Below are positions 32,311-41,100 of a stretch of DNA of 64,000 nucleotides, piece after piece. Origin of the DNA: Myxococcus xanthus (GTDB taxonomy: Bacteria > Myxococcota > Myxococcia > Myxococcales > Myxococcaceae); contig NZ_CP017174.1 in NCBI RefSeq assembly GCF_006402735.1, positions 8,846,001 to 8,910,000 on the forward strand, read 5' to 3'. The notes under the pieces are model-generated. The model searched no databases. It was not told the DNA's origin and worked only from the letters and a program-made list of their open reading frames with translations. Position 1 is the first letter of the stretch; each line of letters starts with the position of its first letter. The translations under genes were made by a program, and so were the position numbers.

Positions 32311-35174
32311 GGCCGGGCACGCCCTTGCAACACCTCCGCGTCGGGAGGCTGCCGAAGCTCGTGCGTGCGGTCCGGCGTCAGCGACACCTCCTGCACGTCG
32401 CCCCCGTACCAGTGCACCCGCGCCGTCACGGGCCCCGAGTACCGGCCCAGCCCGAAGTGCAGCCGTGCGTCCGCCGCCGCGGAGAAACCGCCCATCAACC
32501 CCACCTCCTGCACCTGCTCCACGCGCTTCCCCGCCTCCTCGTAGGAGACGACCACCCGGGTGCCCACGGCGCTCCGGTGCGTGCGTCCACCGTGGCCCAC
32601 CAACGTGAGTCCCACGAAGTGCGCATCCTGGCGTTCCTCCGAGCGCAGCGTGTTGCGATACAGCGACACCGGTCCGTGCTGATTGGTGATGAGCGCGTCC
32701 ACGTCACCGTCCCCATCCAGGTCCGAGAGCAGCACGCCTCGCGAGTTGTCCGGGTCGTCCAACCCAAGCTCTCGCGCCAGGTCCACGAAGTGTCCGGGCT
32801 TCGCATCCCCCAGGTTGAGATACGCGCGGCGCGCTTCATTCGGATAGATGGTGCGGCCCCGGATGTCGCCCCACTTGTCCGCGTACGTGTGGATCTCCGG
32901 GCCGGACTGCATCAGCTTGTGGTTGACGTACCAGTAATCCTTGCGCTGGCCATCGGGGATGCGCCACCGCGCCGCATCCAGGCGTTCATCCACCATGCCA
33001 TTGGCCTGCACCAGGTCCGGCCAGCCGTCGTTGTCCAGGTCTCCCGCCGCCGCGCCCCAGCCGAAGCGCCGCTCGTTGAGCGCGCCACGGAAGGTGGCCT
33101 CGTCCCGGAACTCCGGCGTGAAGGCGTCCTTCCCGGGGCCCACCATCCACAGCAGGCTGCCCTCCGCCTGGAGCGAGTGGTGGACGTTGGAGACGTACAG
33201 GTCCAACCAGCCGTTGCGGTCGAAGTCCGCCACGGAGGCATTCATCCCCTTGTATGTGTCCTTTCCAATCTCACCGAAGAGCCGGCCCGCCACGCGGCGG
33301 AAGTGCTTGCCGCCCTCGTTGAGGTAGACGTCGTCCGGCCCGAAGTCGTTGGCCACGTACAGGTCCGTCCACCCGTCGCGGTTGAAGTCCACCGTGCTCA
33401 CCGCCAGCGACCAGTGCGTCTCCGGCATGCCCATGGCGGCGATGTCCACCTTCTCGAAGGTGCCGTCTCCCCGTCCCCGGTAGAGCGCGTTGAGCCCGCC
33501 GTTGGCCGCGTTGTGCCAGCCGTCATGCATGAAGCGGAACATGCGGCGGTCCTCTGCGTGCTCGGGCTCCGGCAGACGGAAGAGGTTGAGCGGCACCGGC
33601 GGCTCGTAGCCCGGCAGGTGCGTGGTCATCACGTTGAGGACGAAGAGGTCCAGGTGCCCGTCCCGGTCGTAGTCCAGGAAGGTGAGGCCCAGGCTCACCG
33701 CGTGGTCCGTCACGCCCGCGGCCTCCGTCACATCCTCGAAGCCCGCGGTGCCCGTCTCGCGCAGCGTGTTGCGCAGCAGCCGGACGGGCCCGAAGGCCAC
33801 CGCCACCGCGAGGTCCAGGTCACCGTCACCATCCCAATCCACGAAGGTGCCGCCGCCCGGCAGCCCCTCTTCCTTGTAGCGCGTGGCGAAGCGCTCCAGC
33901 GCGGGCACGGGCACCCGTTCGAAGCGGAGGTCGCCCAGGTTGCGATAGAGGACCGCGTGGTCCTCGGGCCGAGCCAGCGGGTGCGTGAGGAACAGGTCCG
34001 GCCGACCATCCCCGTCGTAGTCCCCCACGGCGACCGCGTCCCCCACCGCCACCAGCCACTTCGCGACGTGCCCCAGCCGAGGGTCCAGCTCCTCGAGCGT
34101 GTGGCCCATGGTGGAGTCGAGCCCCGCGTCCCGCGCCTCCACGCGCTCCATGCGGAAGTCCAGCGGCGTGGTCCGGACTCCGGGCGTGGCGGCCAGGGTG
34201 TAGCCACCCACCATGAGACCTCCCAGCCCGCCCACCACCGCCGCGCGCTTCAGCCAGCCCGACGACACCAGCGTGTTCAAGGACTCGCGCCACCCGCGCT
34301 GCCAGGCGGCTCGCGCGTGGATGAACAGGAAGCGGACCGTGGCGCACGTGAGGGCCGCATAGAAGAACGTGTAGACGCTCTCCTTGAAGTGCAGCACCAG
34401 GTCCACCAGCGTCACCGCCAGCGCCAGCAGTATCTGCCCGCGCCGCGTGCCCGGAGACGTGGCCGGGTCGGTGAGCATGTAGAAGACGAAGATGAAGAAC
34501 GACGGCGCGCCCAGCGTACCGAGGAAGAGGACCTCCGGCGGCAGGTGGTGCCGGAGCACATAGGCGCGCAGCGCCGTCTGGAGCGCGTAGAAGAAGAGGA
34601 AGCTGACCACCAGCCACCCGCGCCCCACCCGGAAGAAGAACAGCACCAGCGCCGCCATGAGGATGAAGGCGGAGAGGGCCACCTCGCCGTTGGCCCACTG
34701 ATAGGCGGGCGCGGCGGTGATGAGCTCCCGGGTGAAGAGCAGCGACATGGCCACGCCGAACATGGACGGATTGAAGACGTGGCGGCCCTGGAAGGTGAGC
34801 ACGTACTTCGAGCCGATGGCGATCCACACAGGAAGGAGGAGCAGCCAGCTCGAATGCGAGTAGTTGAGCAGCAGCGCCAGCGAGCAGCAGGAGATGTACG
34901 CGCTCAGGGGCACGACCTTCTGCCGCTTCAGCCCCCAGCCCAGCGCGACGTCCAACACGCTGCCCGTCACCACGATGGCGGCCATCTGCCACGGGCTGCG
35001 GTTGAAGCCGAAGAAGGTGAAGCCGAGCACGCCGTAGAGCGTCAGCAGGAAGGCGAAGGGCAGGCGCGGGTCGTTCCAGCGAGGCCAGACCCAGCCCCAG
35101 CGTTCGACACGTGGCGCCGTGTGCAGCGGGACATACACCTGTGCAGCCGGGCTCACCCCGGGACCAACGCTCAT
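32307..35174 (-). CDS. RnfD/NqrB-like membrane domain fused to FG-GAP/VCBS and UnbV domains
   Basis: A 955-residue protein starting at the ATG at 35174 after GGGAGG. Residues about 35-330 carry some ten membrane segments. The blocks FNPSMFG (134-140) and TDPATSP (235-241) resemble the NqrB/RnfD/RnfE ion-pumping family. The Ser-Gly-Ala-Thr flavinylation motif of RnfD is not seen. Residues about 340-840 hold repeated FG-GAP/VCBS calcium-binding blades (DYDGDGRPD, DWDGDGDLD, DYDRDGHLD, DFNRDGWTD, DLDGDGDVD), followed by an ASPIC/UnbV domain (about 850-940). This combination is unusual. The extracytoplasmic part would form a large propeller-like domain on a membrane anchor. First gene of the operon. 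Confidence 0.87.
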   Translation of the reverse strand: MSVGPGVSPAAQVYVPLHTAPRVERWGWVWPRWNDPRLPFAFLLTLYGVLGFTFFGFNRSPWQMAAIVVTGSVLDVALGWGLKRQKVVPLSAYISCCSLALLLNYSHSSWLLLLPVWIAIGSKYVLTFQGRHVFNPSMFGVAMSLLFTRELITAAPAYQWANGEVALSAFILMAALVLFFFRVGRGWLVVSFLFFYALQTALRAYVLRHHLPPEVLFLGTLGAPSFFIFVFYMLTDPATSPGTRRGQILLALAVTLVDLVLHFKESVYTFFYAALTCATVRFLFIHARAAWQRGWRESLNTLVSSGWLKRAAVVGGLGGLMVGGYTLAATPGVRTTPLDFRMERVEARDAGLDSTMGHTLEELDPRLGHVAKWLVAVGDAVAVGDYDGDGRPDLFLTHPLARPEDHAVLYRNLGDLRFERVPVPALERFATRYKEEGLPGGGTFVDWDGDGDLDLAVAVAFGPVRLLRNTLRETGTAGFEDVTEAAGVTDHAVSLGLTFLDYDRDGHLDLFVLNVMTTHLPGYEPPVPLNLFRLPEPEHAEDRRMFRFMHDGWHNAANGGLNALYRGRGDGTFEKVDIAAMGMPETHWSLAVSTVDFNRDGWTDLYVANDFGPDDVYLNEGGKHFRRVAGRLFGEIGKDTYKGMNASVADFDRNGWLDLYVSNVHHSLQAEGSLLWMVGPGKDAFTPEFRDEATFRGALNERRFGWGAAAGDLDNDGWPDLVQANGMVDERLDAARWRIPDGQRKDYWYVNHKLMQSGPEIHTYADKWGDIRGRTIYPNEARRAYLNLGDAKPGHFVDLARELGLDDPDNSRGVLLSDLDGDGDVDALITNQHGPVSLYRNTLRSEERQDAHFVGLTLVGHGGRTHRSAVGTRVVVSYEEAGKRVEQVQEVGLMGGFSAAADARLHFGLGRYSGPVTARVHWYGGDVQEVSLTPDRTHELRQPPDAEVLQGRARP

Positions 35175-35347
35175 GGAAGCCCGCCTCCCGCCAAAGCGCG
35201 TCGCCGCGCGCGTGCGGAGCGTGCCCCGTGGAGCGCGCCCTGTCCAATCACGTCAGGGGCTTGCAAGAGCCCCTCCTGTCCATGCATCCATGCCATGTCC
35301 AGGACGCTGCAAACTCCGGGCGCAGGTCCTTCAGCGCGCGCTTTCCG

Positions 35348-35974
35348 ATGCCCTCTCCGCACACCCGAGCCCTTCTCGCCATCCTCGCCGCTGTCTGCAT
35401 CGTGGCGGCGGGCTGGTTCCGCCACGCCCAGAACGTGAAGGGCTCGCGAGGCGGACGCATCTCCGGCCCCAAGCTGGCGTGGCTCTTCTACGCGGTGTTC
35501 CTGTGGTTCCTCGCGTGCCCGCTGGTGGCGCTGGACGTGGCGGTGCCGGAGGAGGCGCGAGGCGTGCTGGGCGCGTTCGCCGCCTTCATGTGGCTGCGAG
35601 GCGTGGCGGAGCTGTACCTGCTCTACGGCGTGAAGCGCTGGCGGCCCCCGTATGGCGTGGCCCATGACGTGGCGTGCATCGCGCTGGTGCTGGGGGGACT
35701 GTTCTGGGGCCGGACGCGGTGGCTGGGCGTGCTCGGTCCTGAAGACTTGTGGGCCCTGGCCTTCCTGGGCCTGGTGCTCGTGAGCCTGTTCGTCGAGGTC
35801 GCCTACGCGGCCCTGTTCTTCCACGCGGTGGAGGGCCGCACCACGGGCGAGGACGGCATCTGGTTCGCGGACGAGGAGCAGGCCCGCTTCCGCCGCATCA
35901 ACCGGTTGACGCTGGCGCTCAACGTGCCCCTGTACGCGGGACTGGCGGGCCTGCTCGCGGTGGGAGCGTGGTAG
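35348..35974 (+). CDS. small multi-pass membrane protein
   Basis: A 208-residue protein starting at the ATG at 35348 (an upstream in-frame ATG at 35281 is possible). No strong ribosome site is visible. It has four to five membrane helices (first LLAILAAVCIVAAGW; last LNVPLYAGLAGLLAVGAW) and short charged loops such as RRINRL. No recognised domain. It is divergent from the RnfD-like operon, sharing a 173-base upstream region, and precedes the secretion island by about 100 bases. The function is unknown. Confidence 0.75.
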   Translation: MPSPHTRALLAILAAVCIVAAGWFRHAQNVKGSRGGRISGPKLAWLFYAVFLWFLACPLVALDVAVPEEARGVLGAFAAFMWLRGVAELYLLYGVKRWRPPYGVAHDVACIALVLGGLFWGRTRWLGVLGPEDLWALAFLGLVLVSLFVEVAYAALFFHAVEGRTTGEDGIWFADEEQARFRRINRLTLALNVPLYAGLAGLLAVGAW

Positions 35975-36016
35975 GCGCGGTGTCGACACGCACGAAACAG
36001 CCAGGGGCATGGCTGC

Positions 36017-36022
36017 TACACT
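36017..36022 (+). promoter_or_regulatory. possible promoter of the type VI accessory genes
   Basis: TACACT (36017-36022) with GAAACA (35994-35999) at a 17-base spacer resembles a weak sigma70 promoter before the DUF2169 gene. The -35 match is only three of six bases. Confidence 0.3.
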
Positions 36023-36073
36023 GCGCGCATCCGCTGGCGCAGCCCGGACCTCATGCCGCCGGGTCGAAAAGAC

Positions 36074-37111
36074 ATGGGACATCCCACCCTCGAGAATGAA
36101 ACGCCCTTTGCCTTCGACATGATGGGCCTCGCCGACGAGGACGGCAGGCCCCTGCTGTTGCTCGTCGTGAAGGCCACCTATGCCTTTGGCCCCTCCGGAT
36201 TGAAGCTCGCCGACACGCAGGTGCCGGTGACGTGGAGCGGTGAGTCCTGGGGCAAGCCCGGCGAGTCCAGCGACAAGTTCGAACCCGAGAGCGCCTTCAT
36301 CAAGCTGGCCACGGACGTGGCGCTGATTGGCCATGCCTACCCGCCCCAGAAGGGCGCCACCGAGGCGCTGGTGGCACTTCAGGTCGGGCCGCTGAAGAAG
36401 GCCGTGCGCGTCGTGGGCGAGCGGACCTGGTTCAAGAGCATGGGGCGTATCGCGGCCACCAGGCCGCTCCCCTTCGACAAAATCCCGCTCACGTGGGAGC
36501 GCGCCTTCGGCGGCTGGGACAAGACAGACACCGCGAAGCCGGCCTTCGAGCCGCGCAACCCCGCGGGCGTGGGCTTCCGCGCCAGTCCTCGCCACTTCGA
36601 GGAGGGGCTGAAGCTGCCCAACCTGGAGGACCCCGCCACCGAGCCCCTGCGCGACTTCGGCCAGAAGGTGGTGCCCGCGGGCTTCGGCTTCACGTCTCCC
36701 CATTGGCAGCCTCGCGCCCGATACGGCGGGACCTACGACGAGGCCTGGAGCAGGACGCGCAAGCCCTTGCTGCCCAAGGACTTCGACCGGCGGTTCTTCA
36801 ACGCCGCCGCGCCGGGCCTCATCGCTCCTGGCTACCTGAAGGGGGACGAGCCGGTCATCATCGCTGGCGCGTCCCCCAAGGGCCGGCTGTCCTTCGCGCT
36901 CCCCGGGCAGTCCGCGCCGGGCGTCACCGTGGCGCTCGCGGGGGGCGAGGACGCGACACCCGTCATGCACCTGGACACCGTGACCCTGGACACCGACGAG
37001 GAGCAGGTGACGCTCCTCTGGCGTGGACACGTCACCCTGGTCGAGGGCCTCCACGACGTGCGGGGCCTGAAGGTCACCGCCCAGGGTGTGAGCGCGCCCA
37101 AGGCGGCCTGA
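36074..37111 (+). CDS. DUF2169 protein, type VI secretion accessory
   Basis: A 345-residue protein. The start is either the ATG at 36074 or 36053; 36074 gives the N-terminus MGHPTLENETPFAFDMMGLA that fits the family best. DUF2169 proteins sit next to PAAR-like spike genes in type VI secretion loci, where they act as adaptors or chaperones for effectors. Typical features seen here are the beta-rich N-terminal part (VKATYAFGPSGLKLAD) and a Trp/Arg-rich region (PLTWERAFGGWD). It is the first of three plus-strand genes, followed by DUF4150 and a HEAT-repeat fusion protein. Confidence 0.9.
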   Translation: MGHPTLENETPFAFDMMGLADEDGRPLLLLVVKATYAFGPSGLKLADTQVPVTWSGESWGKPGESSDKFEPESAFIKLATDVALIGHAYPPQKGATEALVALQVGPLKKAVRVVGERTWFKSMGRIAATRPLPFDKIPLTWERAFGGWDKTDTAKPAFEPRNPAGVGFRASPRHFEEGLKLPNLEDPATEPLRDFGQKVVPAGFGFTSPHWQPRARYGGTYDEAWSRTRKPLLPKDFDRRFFNAAAPGLIAPGYLKGDEPVIIAGASPKGRLSFALPGQSAPGVTVALAGGEDATPVMHLDTVTLDTDEEQVTLLWRGHVTLVEGLHDVRGLKVTAQGVSAPKAA

Positions 37112-37227
37112 ACGAAACCGGCGTAGGGGCATGTATCCAGCGGCGGCGCCGCGCTCCAGCTTCGCGGTTGCCTGGCTCGCACCGCGTGGCCCCGCCGGGG
37201 TATTCTGTTCCCCTGGAGGTGGCTGGC

Positions 37228-37692
37228 ATGGCGGTCAATACCGGTGTGAACAAGATGTCCGTGGTGACGAAGGACAGCGGCGGCGTCACCGTTGCCTTCC
37301 CGGACGTATGCAAGACACCCAGCCCGGCCGGGCCCGTGCCCATCCCCTACCCCAACGTGGCCCAGTCCTCGGACACCGACAAGGGCACGAAGAAGGTCTC
37401 CGTGGCTGGCAACCCGGTGTGCGTGAAGGACTCCAACTTCAAGATGAGCACCGGCGACGAAGCCGGCACCGCGGGCGGCGGCGTGGTCTCAGGCAAGACG
37501 AAGGGCAAGGCGGAGTTCGTCAACTTCTCCTTCGACGTGAAGTTCGAAGGGAAGAACGTGGCGCGCGCCTTCGACCTGATGCTCCACAACGACAAGAACA
37601 CGCCGCCGTTCCCCGTCATGCAGGGGCCCGTCATCGCCATGGGTGGCAATGAAGGCACGCCCCAGTGCCTCGTCTGCGAAGAAGACATCTAA
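37228..37692 (+). CDS. PAAR-like DUF4150 spike protein
   Basis: A 154-residue protein starting at the ATG at 37228 after GGAGGT. The motif VAFPDVCKTPSPAGPVPIPYP and a Gly-rich region are those of DUF4150, a PAAR-like family that caps the VgrG spike of type VI secretion machines. The Thr/Pro-rich N-terminal region and a C-terminal Cys pair (CLVCEEDI) fit. It stands alone, without a fused toxin, so it probably recruits a separate effector, with DUF2169 as the adaptor. It is one of three adjacent plus-strand genes; the gaps are 116 bases before it and 12 bases after. Confidence 0.92.
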   Translation: MAVNTGVNKMSVVTKDSGGVTVAFPDVCKTPSPAGPVPIPYPNVAQSSDTDKGTKKVSVAGNPVCVKDSNFKMSTGDEAGTAGGGVVSGKTKGKAEFVNFSFDVKFEGKNVARAFDLMLHNDKNTPPFPVMQGPVIAMGGNEGTPQCLVCEEDI

Positions 37693-37704
37693 CAACACGC
37701 CACG

Positions 37705-40302
37705 ATGTCACCTCCTCCCGGTAGCCCCCTTCCCTCCGAGCGACACGACGCATCCATTCGGATGGACATGGCCAGAGACTTCCTCGCGGACGCGTCCTTC
37801 TTCTGGACGCTGCGTGAGCAAGGGCTCCTCGCCCCCGACTACTCTCTTCAAGAGTTCCAAACGGGGCCCGAGCAACGATTGCTCGCGTGCCTGGACGCGT
37901 TGCAGCTCGGAGGTCCCCGGGTCACCCGGGAGTTGCTGCTGCCGGCGCTGTCCTCGGACGAGCCAGAGCAGGTGGCCTGTGCAGCCAGCGTCCTCTTGTC
38001 GCAGCCCGGGCAGGAGCACCTCGACGCCGTGCTCTCCACGTTGGCGGACGAAGGCGGCGCCAATCCTTCGAGCCAGGGGGCCGCATGGGCACTGGAGCTC
38101 CACCCCAGCCCTCGCGCTGTTCCCCAGCTCCTCGCCTTGTTCGACGAAGGCGCCCCCGTCGTGCAGGCACGGGTGATGGACATCCTGACGGCGTGGGGGA
38201 CGGCTCCTTCCCGGAACCTGGATGAGGCCGTTACGTCGAAGGACAGCGCCCTGGCCCAGGCGGGACTGCGCGCCGCCCGTCGCTTCCCTTCCCGACTGGA
38301 ACGCGCCGCGCTTCAACGTGCCCTGGAGTCCAACGACGCGGAGGTCCGCAACACGGCGCTGGAGACAGCCTTGCGTCTGGGCCACGGCTCCGCATGGACC
38401 GGCTGTGTCGACGCCGTCCGTCGCAAGGATGCAGGCTGGGGGCCCTCCGCGGCGCTCCTCGCGATGGGGGGCGACCCCCAGGATTTGGACCTGCTCCTGA
38501 AGGCACTCCAGGAGCCAGCGCTGCGAAAAGAGGCGCTCTGGGCGCTGGGGCTCAGCGGGCGCGTCGCCGCCGTAGGTCCCCTCCTGGAGGCCATGAAGGA
38601 CGAGTCGGTCGCGCAGGTGGCGGCGGAGGCCTTTTGCGCCATCACCGGCCTCGTCCTCACCGGACCGTTCGTGTCGGAGGCGGAGCCCTGGACCCCCGAT
38701 ACACCTGAAGATGAAGCAGCGCCGCCCCTGGGCCCGGAGCACGCCCTTCCCGTGCCCGCGCCGGAAGCCGTGGCGAACTGGTGGCAGCAGGTCCAGAAGG
38801 ACTTCTCGCCCCAGGTCCGATACCTCGGCGGGAAGCCCTTCAGCACCGAGACACTCCTCGATGCTCTGATGACAGGCCCCATGCGCAGACGCTCAGCGCT
38901 GGCGCTCGAGCTGGCCATCCGGAGCCAGGGCGCATTCCAGCTTCGCGTCCGGGATTGGGCCCCGAGGCAATGGAAGACACTCCAGGCAGCGAAAGCGGGC
39001 TTGCAGGGGCGATTGCCGCTGGCGCCATTCCGCGCCTTCTCGCCCTCGACCGTCCTGGCCGACGAGTCCCCCGTCCAAGCGGACGCGCTCTTTCCGCGCG
39101 TGGTCTGGCAGCGCCCGCCCCCTCCAGGTGCGCTCGCCATCACGGGCCTGGGGATGGTGTCGTCGCTGGGCGATGGCGTGGTGGGGAGCTGCGCGGCGGC
39201 GCGCGTGGGCGTGGCCCGGCCAGGCGCGCTCGAGGACCTCACCTTCGTGGACGAGGACTCGGGTGAGTCGCTCCCCGTGACGGGGCATGCCATCCCGCAT
39301 CTCACGCAAGGGTACGCGGGCGTGGGGCGCCTGGTGCGGCTGGGAGCGGTTGCCCTGGCGGACCTCCAACACCACTCCGGCATGCAGGCGGGGCCGCGCA
39401 CGGGCATCTTCCTCAACCTTCCCAGCGGCTTCCTCCTGGAGGCCGCGGAGCGACAGGAGCGAAAGGCCGCCAGCGAAGAGGCGGAGCCCGACGGCGAGGC
39501 TGAGGACGCTGATGCATCCTCTGATTTCGACGAAACGCCGCTGCTCGCTGCGACGCTTCGCGAACGCTACGCAGAGACACTCCTGCCCCGGCTGCTCGCG
39601 CAGGCCGCCGTACCAGGGGGCGTCACCCAGCAGGCCGTCTTCTTCGGAGACTCCCCCGGCTTCGTCACGGCCCTGCGTGCCGCGGAACGCGCGCTGAGGT
39701 CCGGCGCGCTGGACCGATGCATCGTGGGAGGCATCGACAGCATCGTTGAGCTCGAGTGGCTGGACGCGCTGGACGCGCTCCGAATGCTGAAGACGCGCGA
39801 GCGGCCCACCGGGCTGATGCCTGGCGAGGGCGCGGCCTTCGTGCTCCTGGAACTCGCGGACGCGGCCTCTCGCCGGGGCACACCGGCCGTCGCCTACGTC
39901 GACGCCATGGCTGCGTCCTCCGAACCCGAACACCTGTTCGCAGGCAAGCCGCACGTCGGCGTGGCCCTGTCCTCCGTCATCGCGGAGGTGCTCGGGAGCC
40001 TCGAGGACCGTGGCCAGACGACGGGGCTCGTCATCGCGGACCTCGACGGCACCGCGCCCCGCTCCCAGGACTGGGGCTACGCGCAGCTACGACTGAACAG
40101 CGCGCCGCTGAAGGAGGCTGTCACCTGGTACCCCGCGGATGCGTGGGGAGGGCTGGGCGCGGCGACCGGTGCCGTCGCGGTCTGCATGGCGGCACGCGGG
40201 TTCGCGAGAGGCTACCTACCCACGTCCGGCGTCCTGACCTGGCTCTGGGGATGGAACGGGGAGCGGGCGGCCTTCCACCTGCGGCCGCCCTCCGCGCGCT
40301 GA
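37705..40302 (+). CDS. HEAT-repeat protein fused to a degenerate ketosynthase-like domain
   Basis: An 865-residue protein starting at the ATG at 37705. Residues about 25-320 are HEAT-like helical repeats of the TIGR02270 type-VI-associated class. The C-terminal part (about 470-865) has the beta-ketoacyl synthase fold: ALAITGLGMVSSLGDG, ERALRSGALDRCIVGG, RPTGLMPGEGAAFVLLE and GGLGAATG. The catalytic Cys aligns with Ser650 (GDSPG), the first His (HGTxT) with Asp781 and the second (GHTxG) with Gly815, so it should be inactive as a condensing enzyme. Thiolase-fold proteins occur beside PAAR genes and may act as chaperones. The fusion with HEAT repeats is unusual. Confidence 0.88.
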   Translation: MSPPPGSPLPSERHDASIRMDMARDFLADASFFWTLREQGLLAPDYSLQEFQTGPEQRLLACLDALQLGGPRVTRELLLPALSSDEPEQVACAASVLLSQPGQEHLDAVLSTLADEGGANPSSQGAAWALELHPSPRAVPQLLALFDEGAPVVQARVMDILTAWGTAPSRNLDEAVTSKDSALAQAGLRAARRFPSRLERAALQRALESNDAEVRNTALETALRLGHGSAWTGCVDAVRRKDAGWGPSAALLAMGGDPQDLDLLLKALQEPALRKEALWALGLSGRVAAVGPLLEAMKDESVAQVAAEAFCAITGLVLTGPFVSEAEPWTPDTPEDEAAPPLGPEHALPVPAPEAVANWWQQVQKDFSPQVRYLGGKPFSTETLLDALMTGPMRRRSALALELAIRSQGAFQLRVRDWAPRQWKTLQAAKAGLQGRLPLAPFRAFSPSTVLADESPVQADALFPRVVWQRPPPPGALAITGLGMVSSLGDGVVGSCAAARVGVARPGALEDLTFVDEDSGESLPVTGHAIPHLTQGYAGVGRLVRLGAVALADLQHHSGMQAGPRTGIFLNLPSGFLLEAAERQERKAASEEAEPDGEAEDADASSDFDETPLLAATLRERYAETLLPRLLAQAAVPGGVTQQAVFFGDSPGFVTALRAAERALRSGALDRCIVGGIDSIVELEWLDALDALRMLKTRERPTGLMPGEGAAFVLLELADAASRRGTPAVAYVDAMAASSEPEHLFAGKPHVGVALSSVIAEVLGSLEDRGQTTGLVIADLDGTAPRSQDWGYAQLRLNSAPLKEAVTWYPADAWGGLGAATGAVAVCMAARGFARGYLPTSGVLTWLWGWNGERAAFHLRPPSAR

Positions 40303-40320
40303 GGCGGACTTCAGCGCGCG
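40293..40320. terminator. bidirectional terminator built from two stop codons
   Basis: CGCGCGCTGA (40293-40302) and TCAGCGCGCG (40311-40320) form a perfect 10-bp stem with an 8-base loop. The left arm ends with the TGA of the ketosynthase-like gene; the right arm begins with the TGA (as TCA) of the convergent Imm49 gene. Confidence 0.85.
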
Positions 40321-41054
40321 AGCCGAGGGAGCATCCGGTACTCGGGGTGGGTCCGCAATCCACGGCCCTCCGCCAGCCGGAGCAGGGCCAGTCCCTCGAC
40401 GAAGATGTGGCGCTCGGTCTGGAAGCGCTCTGGGTGGGACGGCACGCCCGCGTCCTTGAACTCTCGCGCCCGTTCGACCAGCAACTCTTCTAGCGTCAGG
40501 TCGAACGCGTCCTGGTCCGCAGACGCGAGGGCTTCGCACACGGCGAGCCGCGTGGAGCCCGTGTCGGCGGAGCACTGCTGGAAAGCGGCGAGGGCACGCT
40601 CGGCCCCAGCGGAGAGCCCCTGGGTTCCCGCGAGCAGGAGTTCGTGGAGGAAGTCCGCGTAACGGAAGTCATCCTCGAACTCGTCTTTCTCCGACCATTG
40701 GCGGGGCGAATGCCGGGCGATTTCCTGCGCCAGGCCGGCCTCGCCCGTGGCGAGCGCATCGAACAGCGGATCCGTACGGCTGGCACACGCAAACCGCCCT
40801 GGAGTCACGTCCGAACGCGCGTGGGCTTCGACCAGCAAATCCCTGCGGGCGGTGGCGGACTGGCGCAGGCATCTCCGGAAGGCGGGCGTGTCCGCCTCCA
40901 CCAGCAAGGTGCTGATGGCGGCGATGCGAAGGTACGTAGAGAGCCGCGTCAGGAGCGTCTCTCGCTGGATCGCTGTGAGCGGCTGCTTCAGCCCCTTCTC
41001 CAGCTCCTCAACCGCAAAGAACGCATTCTCGCGAATGAAGTCCATCTTCAGCAT
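40311..41054 (-). CDS. Imm49-family immunity protein
   Basis: A 247-residue protein starting at the ATG at 41054 (GGGAG upstream); an ATG three codons later is possible. It matches the Imm49 pattern: helical throughout, with DDFRYADFLHELLLAG in the middle and the C-terminal HIFVEGLALLRLAEGRGL then THPEYRMLPRLAR. Imm49 proteins protect against polymorphic toxins in type VI and related systems. Its toxin is not obvious here. It may guard against the AHH nuclease together with Imm11, or against a toxin delivered by neighbours. It is last of four minus-strand genes and convergent with the plus-strand island genes. Confidence 0.83.
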   Translation of the reverse strand: MLKMDFIRENAFFAVEELEKGLKQPLTAIQRETLLTRLSTYLRIAAISTLLVEADTPAFRRCLRQSATARRDLLVEAHARSDVTPGRFACASRTDPLFDALATGEAGLAQEIARHSPRQWSEKDEFEDDFRYADFLHELLLAGTQGLSAGAERALAAFQQCSADTGSTRLAVCEALASADQDAFDLTLEELLVERAREFKDAGVPSHPERFQTERHIFVEGLALLRLAEGRGLRTHPEYRMLPRLAR

Positions 41055-41100
41055 CGACGAGCTCCCGCTGACGGATCCAACCTCAAGGTGAGTACTCGAC

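Noticed and set aside
32325-35438. Plus-strand open frame of about 1040 codons
   Set aside because: Antisense of the RnfD-VCBS-UnbV gene; composition is His/Arg/Gln-rich and lacks any domain. The sense frame has clear VCBS repeats.
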